A stretch of 64,000 nt of DNA from Echinometra lucunter (lineage: Eukaryota > Echinodermata > Echinoidea > Camarodonta > Echinometridae), in assembly GCA_029962745.1 (NCBI GenBank), contig CM057152.1:20414324-20478323 (forward strand). Direction: 5' to 3'. Under the pieces are notes generated by a model. The model was not told where the DNA came from and did no database searches. It saw only the letters and a list, made by a program, of their open reading frames with translations. The translations under genes were made by a program, and so were the position numbers. Positions 18,774-31,474 of this stretch are shown here, in pieces. The stretch's first letter is position 1. Each line of letters opens with the position of its first letter.

Positions 18774-20192
18774 CCGTGTGTCCCCCAAAAAACTTTACAC
18801 TTTTGAAATGGCTGCCAAATGAAAAATATATGATTCTGGCAGAGAAGGTTTATATGTATGGATAGCTTATGGACTCAACTTTCACATGAGACCAAAAAGG
18901 CCGAAAGTAATTATGTTTGGGTGAGCACTGCTAACTTTTGTAAAGGGTATGAAAATTAGGTTGCGCAGGAATTGCGCCTTCCAATTGTGAGAGATGAGTC
19001 GTTTAGAGCTTACAAAATTGAGGGGGATATGATGAATTCATGATCAATTGCAATCAGTTTGGGTTTGCTGATTGAATTTTATGGTTTATTAGATCAAAAT
19101 TTTATGCATGAGTGAACAGGAATTGCATTGATTATTGTAGCATTGTACTACTTTCCCTGGTTTGTTCATGGGAGTCAGGATTGGGTGATGGTACATGGTG
19201 CAGGGGAGGTGAGATGTACCGTAAGGTAGGACATTGTTGGGTGGATGGGATGAGGATCAAGAGGACATTGTATGCCCCTCTACCCCCTCCCCCTCTCTCT
19301 CTCCCTTTTTCTGGTAACTCAGTCAGTCACTCAATCAACTAACCCACCAGTCATTTAGCAGTTGAGTTTCTCACAAGAAATACAGTAAAATTTGTAAAAT
19401 GAACATGGTAGTCTTTCTTTTCAGTTGATTTTCTTTTCAATTTTACAACTGTTTCATCCATCCTGTAAAAGAGAAAAAAGGAATGTCACAGAATGTTGGC
19501 TACTTATTCTTCAGGTCAGTGGGTGAGAGCAATAAGACCAAATATGGGACATGATAGAATTAGGAATGGGATAAGGGAAGGTGGTCTTGATATTGTGGAG
19601 AGGAGACAAATGAATATGAATTGTCAAGATATGCACCACCACACCCAGAAAACGAGACAGAGAGAGAGAGAGAGAGAGAGGCGGGGAGGGGGGGGGGGGG
19701 GGCATAATGTCCTCTTGACCCTTATCCCATCCACCCTCCCATCCATCCCATCCTACCCTCTATCTCATCTCCCTTGCAATATGTACCATCACCACATCCT
19801 GACTCCATGAACACACCACTGGCACTGAGTCTACCAGGAAAAGGTACAATGCTACAGTAATCAATGCAATTCCTGTTTACCCATGCATAAAGTTTTGATT
19901 TAATAAACAATAAAGACTGATTGCAATTGTTCATGAATTTATCACATCACCCTCAATTTTGTAAGCTCTAAACGACTCACCTCTCACCAATTGGAAGGCG
20001 TAACCTAATTTTCATACCCTTTACAAAAGTGGGCAGTGCTCACCCAAGCATGAATTATTTTCTGCCTTTTTGGTCTCATGTGAAAATTGGGTCCATGAGC
20101 TATCCATACATGTAAACCATTCCCGCCAGAATCATATATTTTTTTATTTGGTAGCCATTTCAAAAGTTTAAAGTTTTTTTGGGGACACACGG
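18774..20192. mobile_element. 1.4-kb foldback element with long inverted repeats
   Basis: The termini CCGTGTGTCCCC and GGGGACACACGG are each flanked by TA (18772-18773, 20193-20194), which suits a TA-duplicating Tc1/mariner-like origin. The two arms (about 18774-19320 and 19630-20192) are inverted copies of one another over roughly 550 bp. Shared blocks include catgagaccaaaaaggc / gcctttttggtctcatg and gaattgcattgatta / taatcaatgcaattc. The middle holds a GA microsatellite and a G run. There is no transposase, and the short open frames in the arms mirror each other. Confidence 0.85.
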
Positions 20193-20659
20193 TAGTTGTA
20201 ATGAAATAAACATGGAGTGTACATCATGGAAGCTTTATGTATGAAATGTACATGGAATGTACATGGAATGGAGTGTCTCGCAGTCTTTTTATTCCTTTAG
20301 CCCTTTTAATATTATAACATTTGAACGTTAGACTTGTACATTGTAAATATGGAAAGTGTGACTGTAAATGTATGGTGAATCTAATTCAACCCAAAAATAC
20401 TTTCATCACATTTTACAAAAATTTGTTTACAATCTAAGATAAATACACATCATGCTTCAAGCATTGATGATGATGATCATGATGATGATGACTATACATG
20501 TAACTATCAAATATTGAACTGAAGATTTATTGTGTCAATGTATTTGTAGTTTAAAGATTTCATTTAATGAAATTGTGCAAATTATATAAAGTCGGTTCAG
20601 TATAATTTGAATGGTGATTCCTAATAGATATTCACTCTCAAGAGTGTATATTTTGGAAT

Positions 20660-20795
20660 CAGGGGAGTGTTTTGTCGGTGATTTTTACGGACAAACAACT
20701 AATAAGCTAATGAAATCGTTGCATCTAATTGGCTGAGAGCAAATTTGTCAGTGGAAATCACTGACAAGACACTTCATATATGCTCCCCAGATGTA
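20660..20795. mobile_element. Small inverted-repeat element
   Basis: ggggagtgttttgtcggtga on the left pairs imperfectly with tcactgacaagacacttcat on the right, with ctcccc just beyond. About 130 bp, non-coding, old and diverged. Confidence 0.5.
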
Positions 20796-20903
20796 TAGAT
20801 ATATCTTATTCCAAATTATTTTTTTTGTTAGTTTGTTTTAAAAGCAAATGTTCTTTATTGCATTTTTCCTCCTGACTAGTGTATTTGGATGTTATGTGAT
20901 TAA

Positions 20904-21308
20904 CCCATTCGTGACAGAGGTCCACATTTTGTGGTTTGGCCTAATATCTTTTGATGCAAAGCCCTAAAAATCATACCAAATACATGAGCAGAAAGAGCAA
21001 AAAATTCTACACAAACTGTGCCCATTTTGGTTGTGTCAATATTCGTTGTTTGATGCTGAAATTTTTTAAAGGAAAATAAGCATTAAAATCCTTAAATTGG
21101 CAATGTGATAGAAGGTTTAAAATCACCGTTTCCCCCTGCAAATTTGGCAACTTTTTGACTTATCATAATATCTGTCAATTTATATTCATTTCAGATACAT
21201 GACGTTTTAAAAGAAAAATGTAGCAATAAAATAAAAATGTTGGTGTTGCCAATTTGAAGAATAAAAGCTGATCAAATTAGGCTTTAAATAATTCCTGTCA
21301 CGAATGGG
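20904..21308. mobile_element. 405-bp MITE, copy 2, termini CCCATTCGTGACAG
   Basis: Reverse-oriented copy of the element at 11111-11519, with perfect inverted ends flanked by TTAA on both sides (20900-20903, 21309-21312). The interiors align along the full length with modest divergence. The TTAA duplication suggests a piggyBac- or Kolobok-type source. Confidence 0.92.
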
Positions 21309-21312
21309 TTAA

Positions 21313-22842
21313 AACTGTAAGTCCTTATGAGGTAGTCTCAGTTGCATATAAGTGCATTTTCAAGAGGTTTAACCCTTAGTTATCATGCATTTAGTATTCT
21401 ACATGTTAACTTCAAGGGTCTCTATAGTTTGAGATTATAATTGTGAAACAATCTTTTTTGAAGTGATGTTTGAAAACAGTAATTTTTTTGAATGATGAGT
21501 AGTGTGTTTTAATTTTTATTTTCTTTTGAAGAAATCACATGGACATATTTTGTTGCTATTGATGAGTATCGATGTCTGATATATTTCATTTAATAAAACT
21601 ATGACATGTCGTTAATCTCTTGTTATTTTCCCTTATTGTTTCGATTTTTGGTTTTCTGTTCATTCATGCGATTCACTCTGGTGAGTGCATGTCGAAAAGC
21701 TTAAGTATGTGTGTGTTCAATGCTATTTTCCTCTCTTATATTTTGGGTTAACCTACATTACTTTGATTTTTAAGTTGAATTGTGAATAGAATATCAATGA
21801 CATGCCCCCGTTTCATCCTCTAAAAAGTAGATAAAGAAGGAAAGAGGAAGGAAAAGAGGGGGAAAAAAGAAAAAGGAAAACTTGGAAGTGGTCGCTTGCT
21901 TTGCTCGCATTTTAAGTATCTTAACCAATGCCGGTTATACTATTCCTATGAAAGGAAATTAGTTTCAATCTATTCTGCTACTCATAAAGTGTTCTCAATG
22001 TAAATGCTAGGAGTCGAGCGGCAAGTTGACCTAAATTGGGCACATTGAGAAGGGAAGATGCCGCAAAAAATGTAGTAAAATGGAGTAGCAACTAACGATA
22101 CACTAGAACCTTTTCTCAAGAATAGAAAAATTCTATTTTCTTGCTCACTTGCTACGCTTGCTCATAAAATCTAGAAACAGTATGTTTTCGAGCAAGAAGC
22201 ACTATTATTTCCAGTGGCGTACTGAGTCAAATATTTATTAGGGGGGGGGGGTGTGCTAGCAAAACAAAACAAAAACAAAAACAAAAAACAGGAGGGGTCC
22301 AGCTGCTGCTGACAAGCAAAAAAAAAAAAAAAAAAAAGGTCCTCAAGGAAAATGAAGATAAACAGAATTAAAAGAGGGTCCAATCGGGTAGATATTCAAG
22401 AAAATTCGATGTTGAAGAGATAAAAACAACTATCACCCCCCCCCCAAAAAAAACCCCGTTTAATCGTGATTTGTGTGTGTGTGTGTGTGTGTGTGAGGGT
22501 GTGTGTGTGTGTGTGAAGAGTTTTCGGTGTTCCAGATCTTCCAGTTTGACTTTACTTGCAGTGATTATTTTAGGTGCCTTTATTCCTTTTTCATAAAGTC
22601 ACTTCCCTTTGAAATTGTTTTTCGCCTTTTTTCTTTTATCGTAATTCATGCAAGTAGGACTCTCCGACTTTAGGCGCTCTCTCCTTTTACATGTACATTC
22701 TCTGTCTCTCTTTGTCTTCCACCATTTCTCTCCCTCGCACTCCTCCCTCTCTCTCATTGTTCATGAATATTGATTTATCGTCTTTTGACAGATCCCATTG
22801 AAAGAAATGAGAGAAAATGCACGCAAGATTTCAAGAGATGAG

Positions 22843-22874
<32 letters not shown>

Positions 22875-24338
22875 AGGGGCGTGAGCTATGAAGAGAATGG
22901 AGAAAAGAGGGAATGGGTAGACAAATGAAAGTGACTGAGGATATAACAGCAGACTGAACAGAGATGAAATATTTTAGTTGAAGGAAGATGAATTGATGCT
23001 ATGACGGGGGAAGAGGTGAACACGACAGTAAGAACGAGAAATAAACATTTGTAAATATAAATGGACAAAATTAATGACATAAAGAAAAAAAAATTACTTT
23101 TTTCATTGTACCCTGAGGTTTTTATTCTCCATTTTCTGGCGATATTCGCATTATTTCGGGTGGCTATAAAATATAAAAACTGGCATGAAATGTTCGAAGC
23201 AAAATCCTGACCGCTGAATACTCTACATAAGTATGATATTAAGTCCTTTGCAGGATAGTCGAAAAATAAAGAACAGAGCTAATACTTCAACGCTTTATCA
23301 ATTACATGTACGGTTCTTCCGCCATCGGGTTTTAATAAATAGAATGTTTAAAGGCAGCCCATGAATGTTGTTGTCTAATGTATTTCAAAGTAGCTTCGTG
23401 CACTATTATCAGTTTCTTTCATTAAGATAGAACGATTTATTTTCTGGCGGAGAGTAAAATCAGTTTCTCACATAATTTATAAACTATTTTCTGGAGAAGA
23501 GTGAAATCTAAATGAAACATGTTTACCAGTACTCCACATAAGATCATCGTATTCATTAAGTGGTTATATACCCAGACCTTTGCAACTTTATATTCATTAT
23601 TATGACGACGTAGTAAAGAGCGTTCGGGGGAATAAAAATGTAATAAGTAACTGAAATGAATATAAATAGGTTTTTGAAAAAAGGCAGATTAATGACAAAC
23701 CTACGGGGGAATATTTCATCTCCTTGCCGATGGTTCGAAGAATGATGAGTAATTGGAAAAATTATTTCTTCGCTTTATAATTTTTGGCCTGTTAAAGACC
23801 CAATACAGGTATTGTTAACGCAGCGAAGTGAGCCGATGCATAACTTGAAATTTTAAAGCTACTTATCAATGTCTCAAAGACATTTCATCATCATAAATCA
23901 CCTGCTAATCTATTAACAGTCATTGCAAACTGAAAATACAGCAAAATTATGCTTTCGTCGAAAACGTCTTACCATTCTATGATCCATAAATATCAATATA
24001 CACTTAGTCTGCTGTGTAAAAACCACACATTTTGTGATGTTGAAACTGTTCTTTGGCAGTGTTAAATTATATCCTGTGTTAAAACCACTTTCTTCAAGAT
24101 CTGGATGTCTTATGCTTATTGACTGGAAGCCCTATCGTCACCTAACATTTGATAGCGATGTGTAACAAAATTAACAAAGTTCTAAAAAATCATCAATAAA
24201 AGGAAACAGTGGCAAATTTAGCTATACATTTGGTAACAAATGATTCTGACATGCAAAGTCACGTGATTAATAATGCCTTAAGTCCGTCCTTTTACTGTTT
24301 TACGTTTCTTCCGCCTCATAATTCCGAATGATTATTTA
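21313..24338. other. Gene-free stretch with simple repeats
   Basis: No exon-like segment was found. It holds a G run at about 22240-22250, an A run at 22319-22337, a GT microsatellite at 22475-22516 and a GA microsatellite at 22851-22874. ccagtggcgtactgagtc at 22213 resembles the end of the CAGTGGCGTA element at 51404. The rest is AT-rich unique-looking sequence, partly 3' flank of the gene at 24339-25823. Confidence 0.6.
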
Positions 24339-25823
24339 TCATCTCACGGCTTCATTTTCATCCTTATTCATTTGGAACTGTCTCACGATACAGATGGTCT
24401 TTGCAGCTCGGATAAATCTCTTGAGCGCACTACTGGGTTTACTCTTGTTTGAGTCCGATACACCACGACTCCGACCAAGGGCGTTCAGACTAGATGCCAA
24501 CATGGCAACGGGTGCACTAAGACGAGATACTCTTCTACTCGTCCTTCGTTTCCGTAGATACTCGGCACCGGCTTTCTCGATGGTGTCTTCGGCACCCTCG
24601 TCGACTTCATCAATGACTTCTAGCTCGACGAGGTCGTCACCCCCGTCCTCGCTCTCTGCGTCGAGTTCTTCTTGAGCTTCTTGCACCATCTGACGGTATT
24701 CTTCCTCGGAATCGAATCCGAGCCACACGTACATTTCCTCTGGTTTGTTGGAATCCACAAGCTCTCGAGGTCGATATGTTTCAGGTTTAAAGTCAGATGT
24801 CATGAATGGATTCTTCTCGATTTCTTCCTCCTTGAATTTGAGAGGAACCATGTTCGGTGGCAACTTCACCCATCCACGCTTATTGTTTGGTTTCTGTTGT
24901 TTGTTCTGTATGGGTTGTAAGACTGGACCTCGGCCAGAAGTCTGACTCGTGTTCATGTAGAAAGTTCGCGCCAAATTGAGATTTTGTTGTGGAGCTCCAT
25001 CGGATGTCGCGGTAGCACCACGGGACCCGATGCCTGGAAGCTTCTCGATTTCACCGCTTGCAATCATTTGACTGAGAGACACTCTCCTTGATCCAGTCAT
25101 TGGTTTGCTAGGAGTCTTACTGCCTGCTGAAATGTCAGGCAATGTGATTGTTTGCGTCGGTACACCGCCATTAGTCGTGTTTTTCTCATTGACACTCGCT
25201 ACACCTTCTGCGCTAGCCCACACGACCTTGGGCGTCTCCGCAAGTCGATCTTCTTCGGCAGTAACCTGAACTTTGGGAATCACCTTCTTCTTGGCATTTC
25301 TCATCTCTTGTTTCAAATGTCTCAATCGCTTTTCACTCAAACTTTCTTGCGTGCTATGTCGTGAATAAGATTCGCTGAGGTACCCAAGAGATTTACTCAA
25401 GTTTGAATTGCTAGTTTGTTTTGTTTGCAAGGACTTTACTATATCTTCAAGATTTCTCCTGGCGGGAAGAATAGGCAACGTATGCCTCAAACCATCTTCT
25501 TTTCTCTTTCTCATTTCAGCTATCGTCTCTCCATCAGTACCACCGTTATCACCCTCTTCTTCCATTACCTTTCGTCTCGCCCGATTCTGCTCTACAAGAT
25601 TCTTCAAGAAGTCCATGCGTTTATGCATCTCTTTCTGCTGTCGTTCAAGTGTCGAGCGCGTCAGATGACGCGCATAATCAAGATGACGAAGCTCTCGTTC
25701 GGCTTCCAAACGGAATGCGTGGTTTCTCTCGCGTCCAGCAAACGTTAAGCGGGCGTCCATTTTGATCATGAGTGTTCTGGGATCATCCCGCTTCAGGTCC
25801 AGACGATAGGAGCTCCGTGCCAT
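24339..25823 (-). CDS. Intronless 494-residue protein of unknown function
   Basis: One uninterrupted frame of 494 codons starts at an ATG in a good context (gagagATGG) and ends with TGA at 24341-24339. I do not recognise the family. The N-terminal quarter is strongly charged and probably alpha-helical or coiled coil (residues about 40-90, rich in E, R, K and L, for example STLERQQKEMHKRMDFLKNL). The middle is low-complexity and rich in S, T, P, N and Q. Around residues 330-370 is a more ordered patch (RGWVKLPPNMVPLKFKEEEI, then NKPEEMYVWLGFDSEEEYRQ). An acidic run follows (ESEDGGDDLVELEVIDEVDE), then a basic tail with RKRRTSRRVSRL. No signal peptide or membrane segment is evident. Codon use and GC content stand out from the AT-rich flanks, which supports a real gene. 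A 5' UTR intron is possible (acceptor ggataacag just upstream). It could be a cytoskeletal or nuclear scaffold, but that is a guess. Confidence 0.78.
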   Translation of the reverse strand: MARSSYRLDLKRDDPRTLMIKMDARLTFAGRERNHAFRLEAERELRHLDYARHLTRSTLERQQKEMHKRMDFLKNLVEQNRARRKVMEEEGDNGGTDGETIAEMRKRKEDGLRHTLPILPARRNLEDIVKSLQTKQTSNSNLSKSLGYLSESYSRHSTQESLSEKRLRHLKQEMRNAKKKVIPKVQVTAEEDRLAETPKVVWASAEGVASVNEKNTTNGGVPTQTITLPDISAGSKTPSKPMTGSRRVSLSQMIASGEIEKLPGIGSRGATATSDGAPQQNLNLARTFYMNTSQTSGRGPVLQPIQNKQQKPNNKRGWVKLPPNMVPLKFKEEEIEKNPFMTSDFKPETYRPRELVDSNKPEEMYVWLGFDSEEEYRQMVQEAQEELDAESEDGGDDLVELEVIDEVDEGAEDTIEKAGAEYLRKRRTSRRVSRLSAPVAMLASSLNALGRSRGVSDSNKSKPSSALKRFIRAAKTICIVRQFQMNKDENEAVR

Positions 25824-26687
25824 CTCTCTTCAAAACAGTGTTTCCTCTGTTATCCAAACCAAGGTAATATACGCAACAGTGGCAGTCTTAGATTAGCAGA
25901 TGTATATATATAAAAAAATTCTGGACTATCGTTTTTATGCTGTAACATCCATATCCAGGGAAGGTGACGAATTTGTCTATTCCGATTACAGCTATAGAAA
26001 GTTATGTCACTCTGCGGCGTCCAAGCTTATGTTTGTCGGTCGACATGCTGCTAAGTGTTGCAAAAGTAGTTACCCTGTATAAATAGAAGAATGAGGAAAA
26101 GCATGATTAAGAATTTTTTATTGAGTCAAGGAGATTGAAAATCGTAGGGACTAATCCAAGTCTGAAAATACATGTAAAATGATTGAGAAAAGGCATGATG
26201 TACAGGTAAAGTACATCGCATAAAAATTAAAAGAATCATGCTGATAGCAATTCATTTCTACATTGTAAGATTTGATTCGTGATAAAAAAAAAGTATATCT
26301 AAACATGCCAAGGAAAAAAGGTGATAAGGAAAGAAAACATGGCCAAATTCCTTTCTGCGTTCTATGAAGATTTTCTCGGTTTTGTTTTCATTGTTGAGCT
26401 TGTACAATATTTCCTAAGTCAAAACTCTGCTAAGAAAAAGAATGATCCTCTGAAATTTGTACTAAGGAGTTAACGATCATCGAAGGATGCACTGCATAAA
26501 AATTGTCCATGTATAGAAAAAAAATCAGTCATGAAACGGATACATTTTAAAGTTGAAAACAAATCCATGCAACCCTAATGCGGATGAAATGACATTAAGG
26601 TCATGTAATTGCTTTAGTAATGGACGATATGATACATGGTGACGGGGATTGTTATTATTCTTATCATTTTATCCCCATGAGCACAGC
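25824..26687. other. 5' flank of the 494-codon gene, no other gene seen
   Basis: AT-rich sequence upstream of the minus-strand gene. It probably includes the promoter and 5' UTR, but I see no clear TATA box or other decisive promoter element, and no further exon with matching splice sites. Confidence 0.5.
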
Positions 26688-27081
26688 CACCGGCGTAAAT
26701 CCGTTTTGAGGAGTGGGGGGATGACCACCTTTTTAAAGCGATTTTTTTTCCCGCCCGTGAACTCACACTTAAGTACACAAACACACACACACCCTCATTT
26801 ACACGCGCAGACACCCACGCAAAAATAATATTATATTGCGAGCGAGCGAAAAATATCCACTTTTATGGTTTTTAAGAGTATTTCAAATGAAAATTCCACG
26901 ACATGACCGTCATTTATGACATTCTTATAAAAAATTCACCAATTGATTAATTAGAATATCATTTTTTTCTTAAAATGAGGGGGGGGGGGGATATTTGTAC
27001 ACGCCATTCCCCCTCTAAAAAAAGTGTGTGTGTGTGGGGGGGGGGGGATATATCCCCCATCCCCCAGGATTTAGGCCAATG
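26688..27081 (+). mobile_element. CACCGGCGTAAATCC element, copy A
   Basis: Starts caccggcgtaaatccgtttt and ends with a weaker inverse, ggatttaggccaatg. The interior has a CA-rich block, gcgagcgagcgaa, and G-rich tracts around gatatttgtacacgccat. Related copies lie at 30521-30995 (reverse) and, interrupted, at 54025-56264. It is non-coding. Confidence 0.8.
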
Positions 27082-28469
27082 AGCAAGGCACATTTTAAAA
27101 AGATGCAAATCTTTATCATCAGCTATAATCGGTTAGAACTTTCTGTAAAGAAGTTCCTTTCGATTGAGGTTTTCTTTTACTAAATCTGTGATGCGGAGGA
27201 TAATTATGAATAATAACATAACAGGTATGCCGGAGAATATTCTCATTGTTTTATCAGTTTATTATTTTACATCTGCTTTATAATGATAAACTATTAAAGA
27301 GCGAAAGGCTCTTAAGAGTAACATGAAAAAGAGAAATTGATTTAAAATGTATAAAATTATAATACTTAATTTTGATACACTTGTAGCTTGATATGTGAGC
27401 ATTCAGCTGATGTGATACCCAGACATAATGCGTTACATCACAGACTCTCAATAAATTCATATCACAATAAATAAAGATTCATCGAATCTATCAAATTATA
27501 TTTAGTGTAATAAGATGAAAATATAACAGAAATAGATTAATCTAACATACCTTTAGAAAATGAAATATTCCCAATAATCCCGATTTTTTCCTTCACAGCG
27601 GTATATCCACGAGTCAGAACAAAATCTTCAATGCGGTTAGACAATCTATCACATCTTAAGACATGTTTAATCCTATAGCAACACCCATAACAAGGCCTTA
27701 GCTGCTCCCATACTTACTTAGTTTATAGTGCCTCTAAAAGGGGGATAAGTCGAAAAAGTTGTAAGGAGTATGGCATCAGCGAAAAGAAATCAATTTGGAG
27801 TGAAAGGACCTATTACTTTGGGGCTGATACTACTTGATAGTACGCGGCTTCTGTATTAACACGAAATAAGGACGACGTATGTAAAGCGGATTACGATGAA
27901 AAGACGTGCGTCAGTAAAAGTCGATAATCCTTTGTTAATGGATCGTTACTTTTCAGTGTTGTATTAGAAAGAAAAGTTGTTATAATTTGCCAAGAGTCGG
28001 AGACTTACACAAGAGCGAACCAACTCATAGTTCTAAGAATATCCACTTTATAGTGTTTTCTTTTTACTAATGATTATTTCATGAAGGAGATCATGATTAA
28101 CGTCATACTTCGCTTCATAGAATGAAATTAAACAATGGGGTTATTCTCAACGTGTGCTTCATTTTAACTCTGTGTCCGAAGAATACGTTATACGAACATC
28201 AATATTCGTAGAATCGGCATATGTACTATCAAAATGAAAACAAGTCGTTTAAGCACAACTCACGATTACGATGTTAAACTTATTTGATCAAATAGACTTG
28301 ATAGACATGATAGAAATATAAACAAATTAATAAATTTATAAACCCATTTCTCTATTACCTTCTCATTCTACTATTTTATGTTGTTTGAAGCTGACTAGGC
28401 ACTCGTTTTCTATAAGGATGAAATTAATGAACTATATAATTCCTCTTCCACATTCAGTCATATCTTCTC

Positions 28470-28845
28470 AGGTTGAAAATATTTTGTATTTTTCTCGACA
28501 GTGATCTGAATTTTTGATAAATTGTAATTAATCCACTTTATTTCAACCCATCATTATATATTTATGAAATTGGCAACTTGAGTCTATCTAAACCTAAATC
28601 ATAGAGGGAATCTGAGGTTGAAGATAACTTGTAATTTTCTCGGCAGTAATATAATTTTTAGAGTATTATAATTGATCCACTTTATTTTCAACCCATAATT
28701 ACATATCTATGAAATTGGCAACTTGAGTCAACCTAAACCTAAATCATAGAGGCAGTCTGAGGTTGAAGATAACTTGTAATTTTCTCGACAGTGATGAAAT
28801 TATAATTAATCCACTTTGTTTTCGACTCATGACTATATTTCTATG
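28470..28845 (+). repeat. Tandem repeat, about 145-bp unit, 2.6 copies
   Basis: Units begin near 28470, 28614 and 28760 with aggttgaagataacttgtaa-type sequence and share ttctcgacag, taattaatccacttt, and aattggcaacttgagtc in the first two. The last unit is truncated and abuts the LINE 3' end. Confidence 0.85.
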
Positions 28846-29303
28846 AATAAATAATAATGGACAACATTTATATAGCGCTTAATACATTTTGTTTCTAAGC
28901 GCTTACATAATAAATCAATACAGACATAAAAAAAGAAAGAAATATTAATAGAAATAAAATACAAATATTAAGTTATGATTATTAAATACTGGGAGGGGGG
29001 AACAAACTACAACTTACATTATACATATTGACAAAATCTAGAAAATTACTGGGTGAAAAGGTAGGATTTGAATCTATTGTTGAAGATGGGAAGTGTTGGT
29101 GAGTCTCGGACATGTACAGGGAGTTTGATCCATAGCCTGGGAGCACATACGGAAAATGCACGATAGCCATAGCGAGTGTGAGTTCGGGGGCCATGAGCTA
29201 GTTGAAGGTGCGCCATGGTGGGCAAATGTGGATGAACGAAGTCTGATGGAGGAGGTGGGTACCTTTGGTGAGATGAGATCTTTGAAACTGGCCACTCTTC
29301 CAA
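28846..29303 (-). mobile_element. CR1/L2-like LINE, 5'-truncated 3' end
   Basis: On the minus strand, 29303-29046 reads the C-terminus of a LINE reverse transcriptase ORF (RYGYRAFSVCAPRLWIKLPV, then FNNRFKSYLF). A 3' UTR follows with the aagcgctatataaatgttg-type motif and an ATT-rich tail ending near 28846. That is the usual anatomy of a CR1/L2-type insertion. Confidence 0.85.
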
Positions 29304-29619
29304 CTAAACGTAATTAGCTTTATATGATATCATTTCTCTCATGGATCGACATGAACGTCGAACGTATTTTGTCATGCAAACATTGGTTGCAATATGGAAG
29401 AGAGAAATAACAAACTTACAAAAGGACACGGATAAGTGGTTGTCATTGCAATTGAAATCTAATCTTTTAACACGTAGAGCTATTAAATAGTATTAATCGA
29501 TTTCACATCGACATCGTCATCTACTGTGCCGATTCAATAGTTGAATCCTAGGGCATGGGGCAGAGGGAAGATGGAAAACAAATTTTCTTTGTGTTCTCGA
29601 CAACCGTGAATAAGATGGG

Positions 29620-29705
29620 GAAGCGTCGTAGAAGGAGGAGGAGGAGGAGGAGGGCGAGGGGTTGAAAGAAGAAGGGACGATGACAACAGAGAGAAAGCGA
29701 AACAA

Positions 29706-29760
<55 letters not shown>

Positions 29761-29780
29761 AGGGGGGGGGGGGGGGGTGA
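29620..29780. repeat. GGA and GA microsatellite cluster with G run
   Basis: GGA repeats at 29633-29652, a GA run of about 40 bp at 29717-29752 and a G run at 29763-29777. The serine-, proline- and leucine-rich frames read across this are repeat artefacts. Confidence 0.9.
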
Positions 29781-30520
29781 GAGGGAGCGATAAATGGGGA
29801 GGGGTTTTCTAGTATCTGCGTGTAGAGAGGAGGTAATGACAATGTAGCGATGATCCTATCGTTAATTTTTTTCAGCTTCAATCTGCTTAACTTCGAAAAC
29901 GGAGCCTAATATCTTTAAAGGTAGTGGAACATTGTTTTAGAATTTGGAGAGAAATAAGCCAATTTCAGTTTTAAATGACAGATATTTATGTAAAACTATC
30001 ATGTTATCAAATTTACAACAATATTCCAAAGAATAAAATGAATGGTTTTACTCTTAAAGCGTCAGGAAGACGCCTTTAAAAAAACAAAGGAAATAGAAGA
30101 ACATTGGTGTTGAATATTTCCTTCTCAATCCTAAACGGGAATGTACTGGGATCTAAAACTTACCGAGTGTTTTTCTGTGGCTTAAAGCAATCTAAAGTAA
30201 AACTTTTAGTAGATTGGGTGTCACTTGTAAATGTGGGCTACTACCTTTAACATAAATTACGCAGATGCCAACTTCTTCTAAAGTAAGCTGGAAAATCAAA
30301 CGGCTCGACACTTGTCAATATATCTTCAAACTACGTTCAAGTTGAACTCGAATTCATTGACTTTTTTAAAGACCTATATTTTTTATGCAAAAAGATAATT
30401 GCCAACTAATTTTTTAAAAGCAAACTTTAGATATGTAATTATACATACATGAGACTGAACACGAGGATAATGACAAATACAAATCTTTACCCTTTTAAAG
30501 AAAGCACGTTGACCTTTAAC
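29781..30520. other. AT-rich stretch, nothing recognised
   Basis: No exon, element end or RNA gene was recognised on either strand between the GA-rich cluster and the CACCGGCGTAAATCC copy B. Confidence 0.5.
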
Positions 30521-30995
30521 CATTGGCGTAAATCTCGGGGGGGGGGGGATGGGGATATACCCCCACACTTTTTTTGAGGGGGATGGCGTGTACAAATATC
30601 CCCCCACTTTCTAAGGAAGAAATGATATTTGAATTAATCAGTTGGTAAAATTTTCAATAATCTGTCATAAACAGCCATCATATTTTAGAATTTTCATTTG
30701 AAAATGCGATTGAAAACCAGAAAGTGGTTATCTTTGGCTCACTCGCTTCGCTCGATCATCATATTTTAGAATTTATATTTGAAAATGCGATTGTAAACCA
30801 AAAAAGTGGTAATTTTTGGCTCGCTCGCTTCGCTCGTTCGCAAGATAAAAAGTAAAATTTTTGTCGGGGGGGGGGGGGGGGTCTGTACAGGTGGGTGACG
30901 ACGTGTGTTTATACATAAGTGTGAGTTCGACAGAAAAAAAAATCGGCAAAAAAGTCGATTATCCTCCCCACTCCTCAAAGTGGATTTACGCCGGT
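30521..30995 (-). mobile_element. CACCGGCGTAAATCC element, copy B (reverse)
   Basis: Begins cattggcgtaaatctc and ends ggatttacgccggtg, the inverse of copy A. It contains an extra direct repeat: two copies of about 82 bp (30675-30756 and 30757-30839) sharing catcatattttagaattt and ctcgcttcgctcg. G runs occupy both flanks. It is non-coding. Confidence 0.8.
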
Positions 30996-31304
30996 GCCTT
31001 TAATTGAATAAACCTGAGGCATGAGGGATGTACTCTGTTTTGAAGATGCTTAAGATGATAATAATTGGTCGCTGGCTTGATGGTATCTCCTTCATACTGT
31101 GATGGATTTAAACGAACCATTATCCATGCATGACATCCTTTCTAGAAGACCTTTACAGCACAATGAAAGGATTTTATGGCTCAGTTATCATGGTGATGAT
31201 GGCCTTTCAATTTCCCTATATCCTTTTCTTTATGCCTGTTCTCTCACCATGTAGTATGTACATTTTCTTGTTATTCTTGATAGACACCTTTCTTATCTCT
31301 CCTG

Positions 31305-31474
31305 GGGGGTGTTTCATAAAGCTGCTCGTAAGTTGCAAACGACTTTACGAACGACTGGTGATACCTTCTTGTGCTATATGTAAATGAATGAGAATCTGAT
31401 TAGCACCCAAGAAGGTATCACCAGTCGTTCGTAAAGTCCTTCGTTACTTACGAGCAGCTTTATGAAACACCCCC
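31305..31474. mobile_element. Palindromic MITE, GGGGTGTTTCATAAAGCTGC termini
   Basis: The two halves are near-perfect inverses: ggggtgtttcataaagctgc on the left and gcagctttatgaaacacccc on the right, with gacgactggtgatacc-type arms meeting around 31385. It could fold into an 80-bp hairpin. A related composite is at 8461-8920. Confidence 0.9.

Noticed and set aside
28470..28845. CRISPR-like array
   Set aside because: The units are about 145-bp direct repeats without short spacers, in an animal genome. It is a simple tandem repeat.
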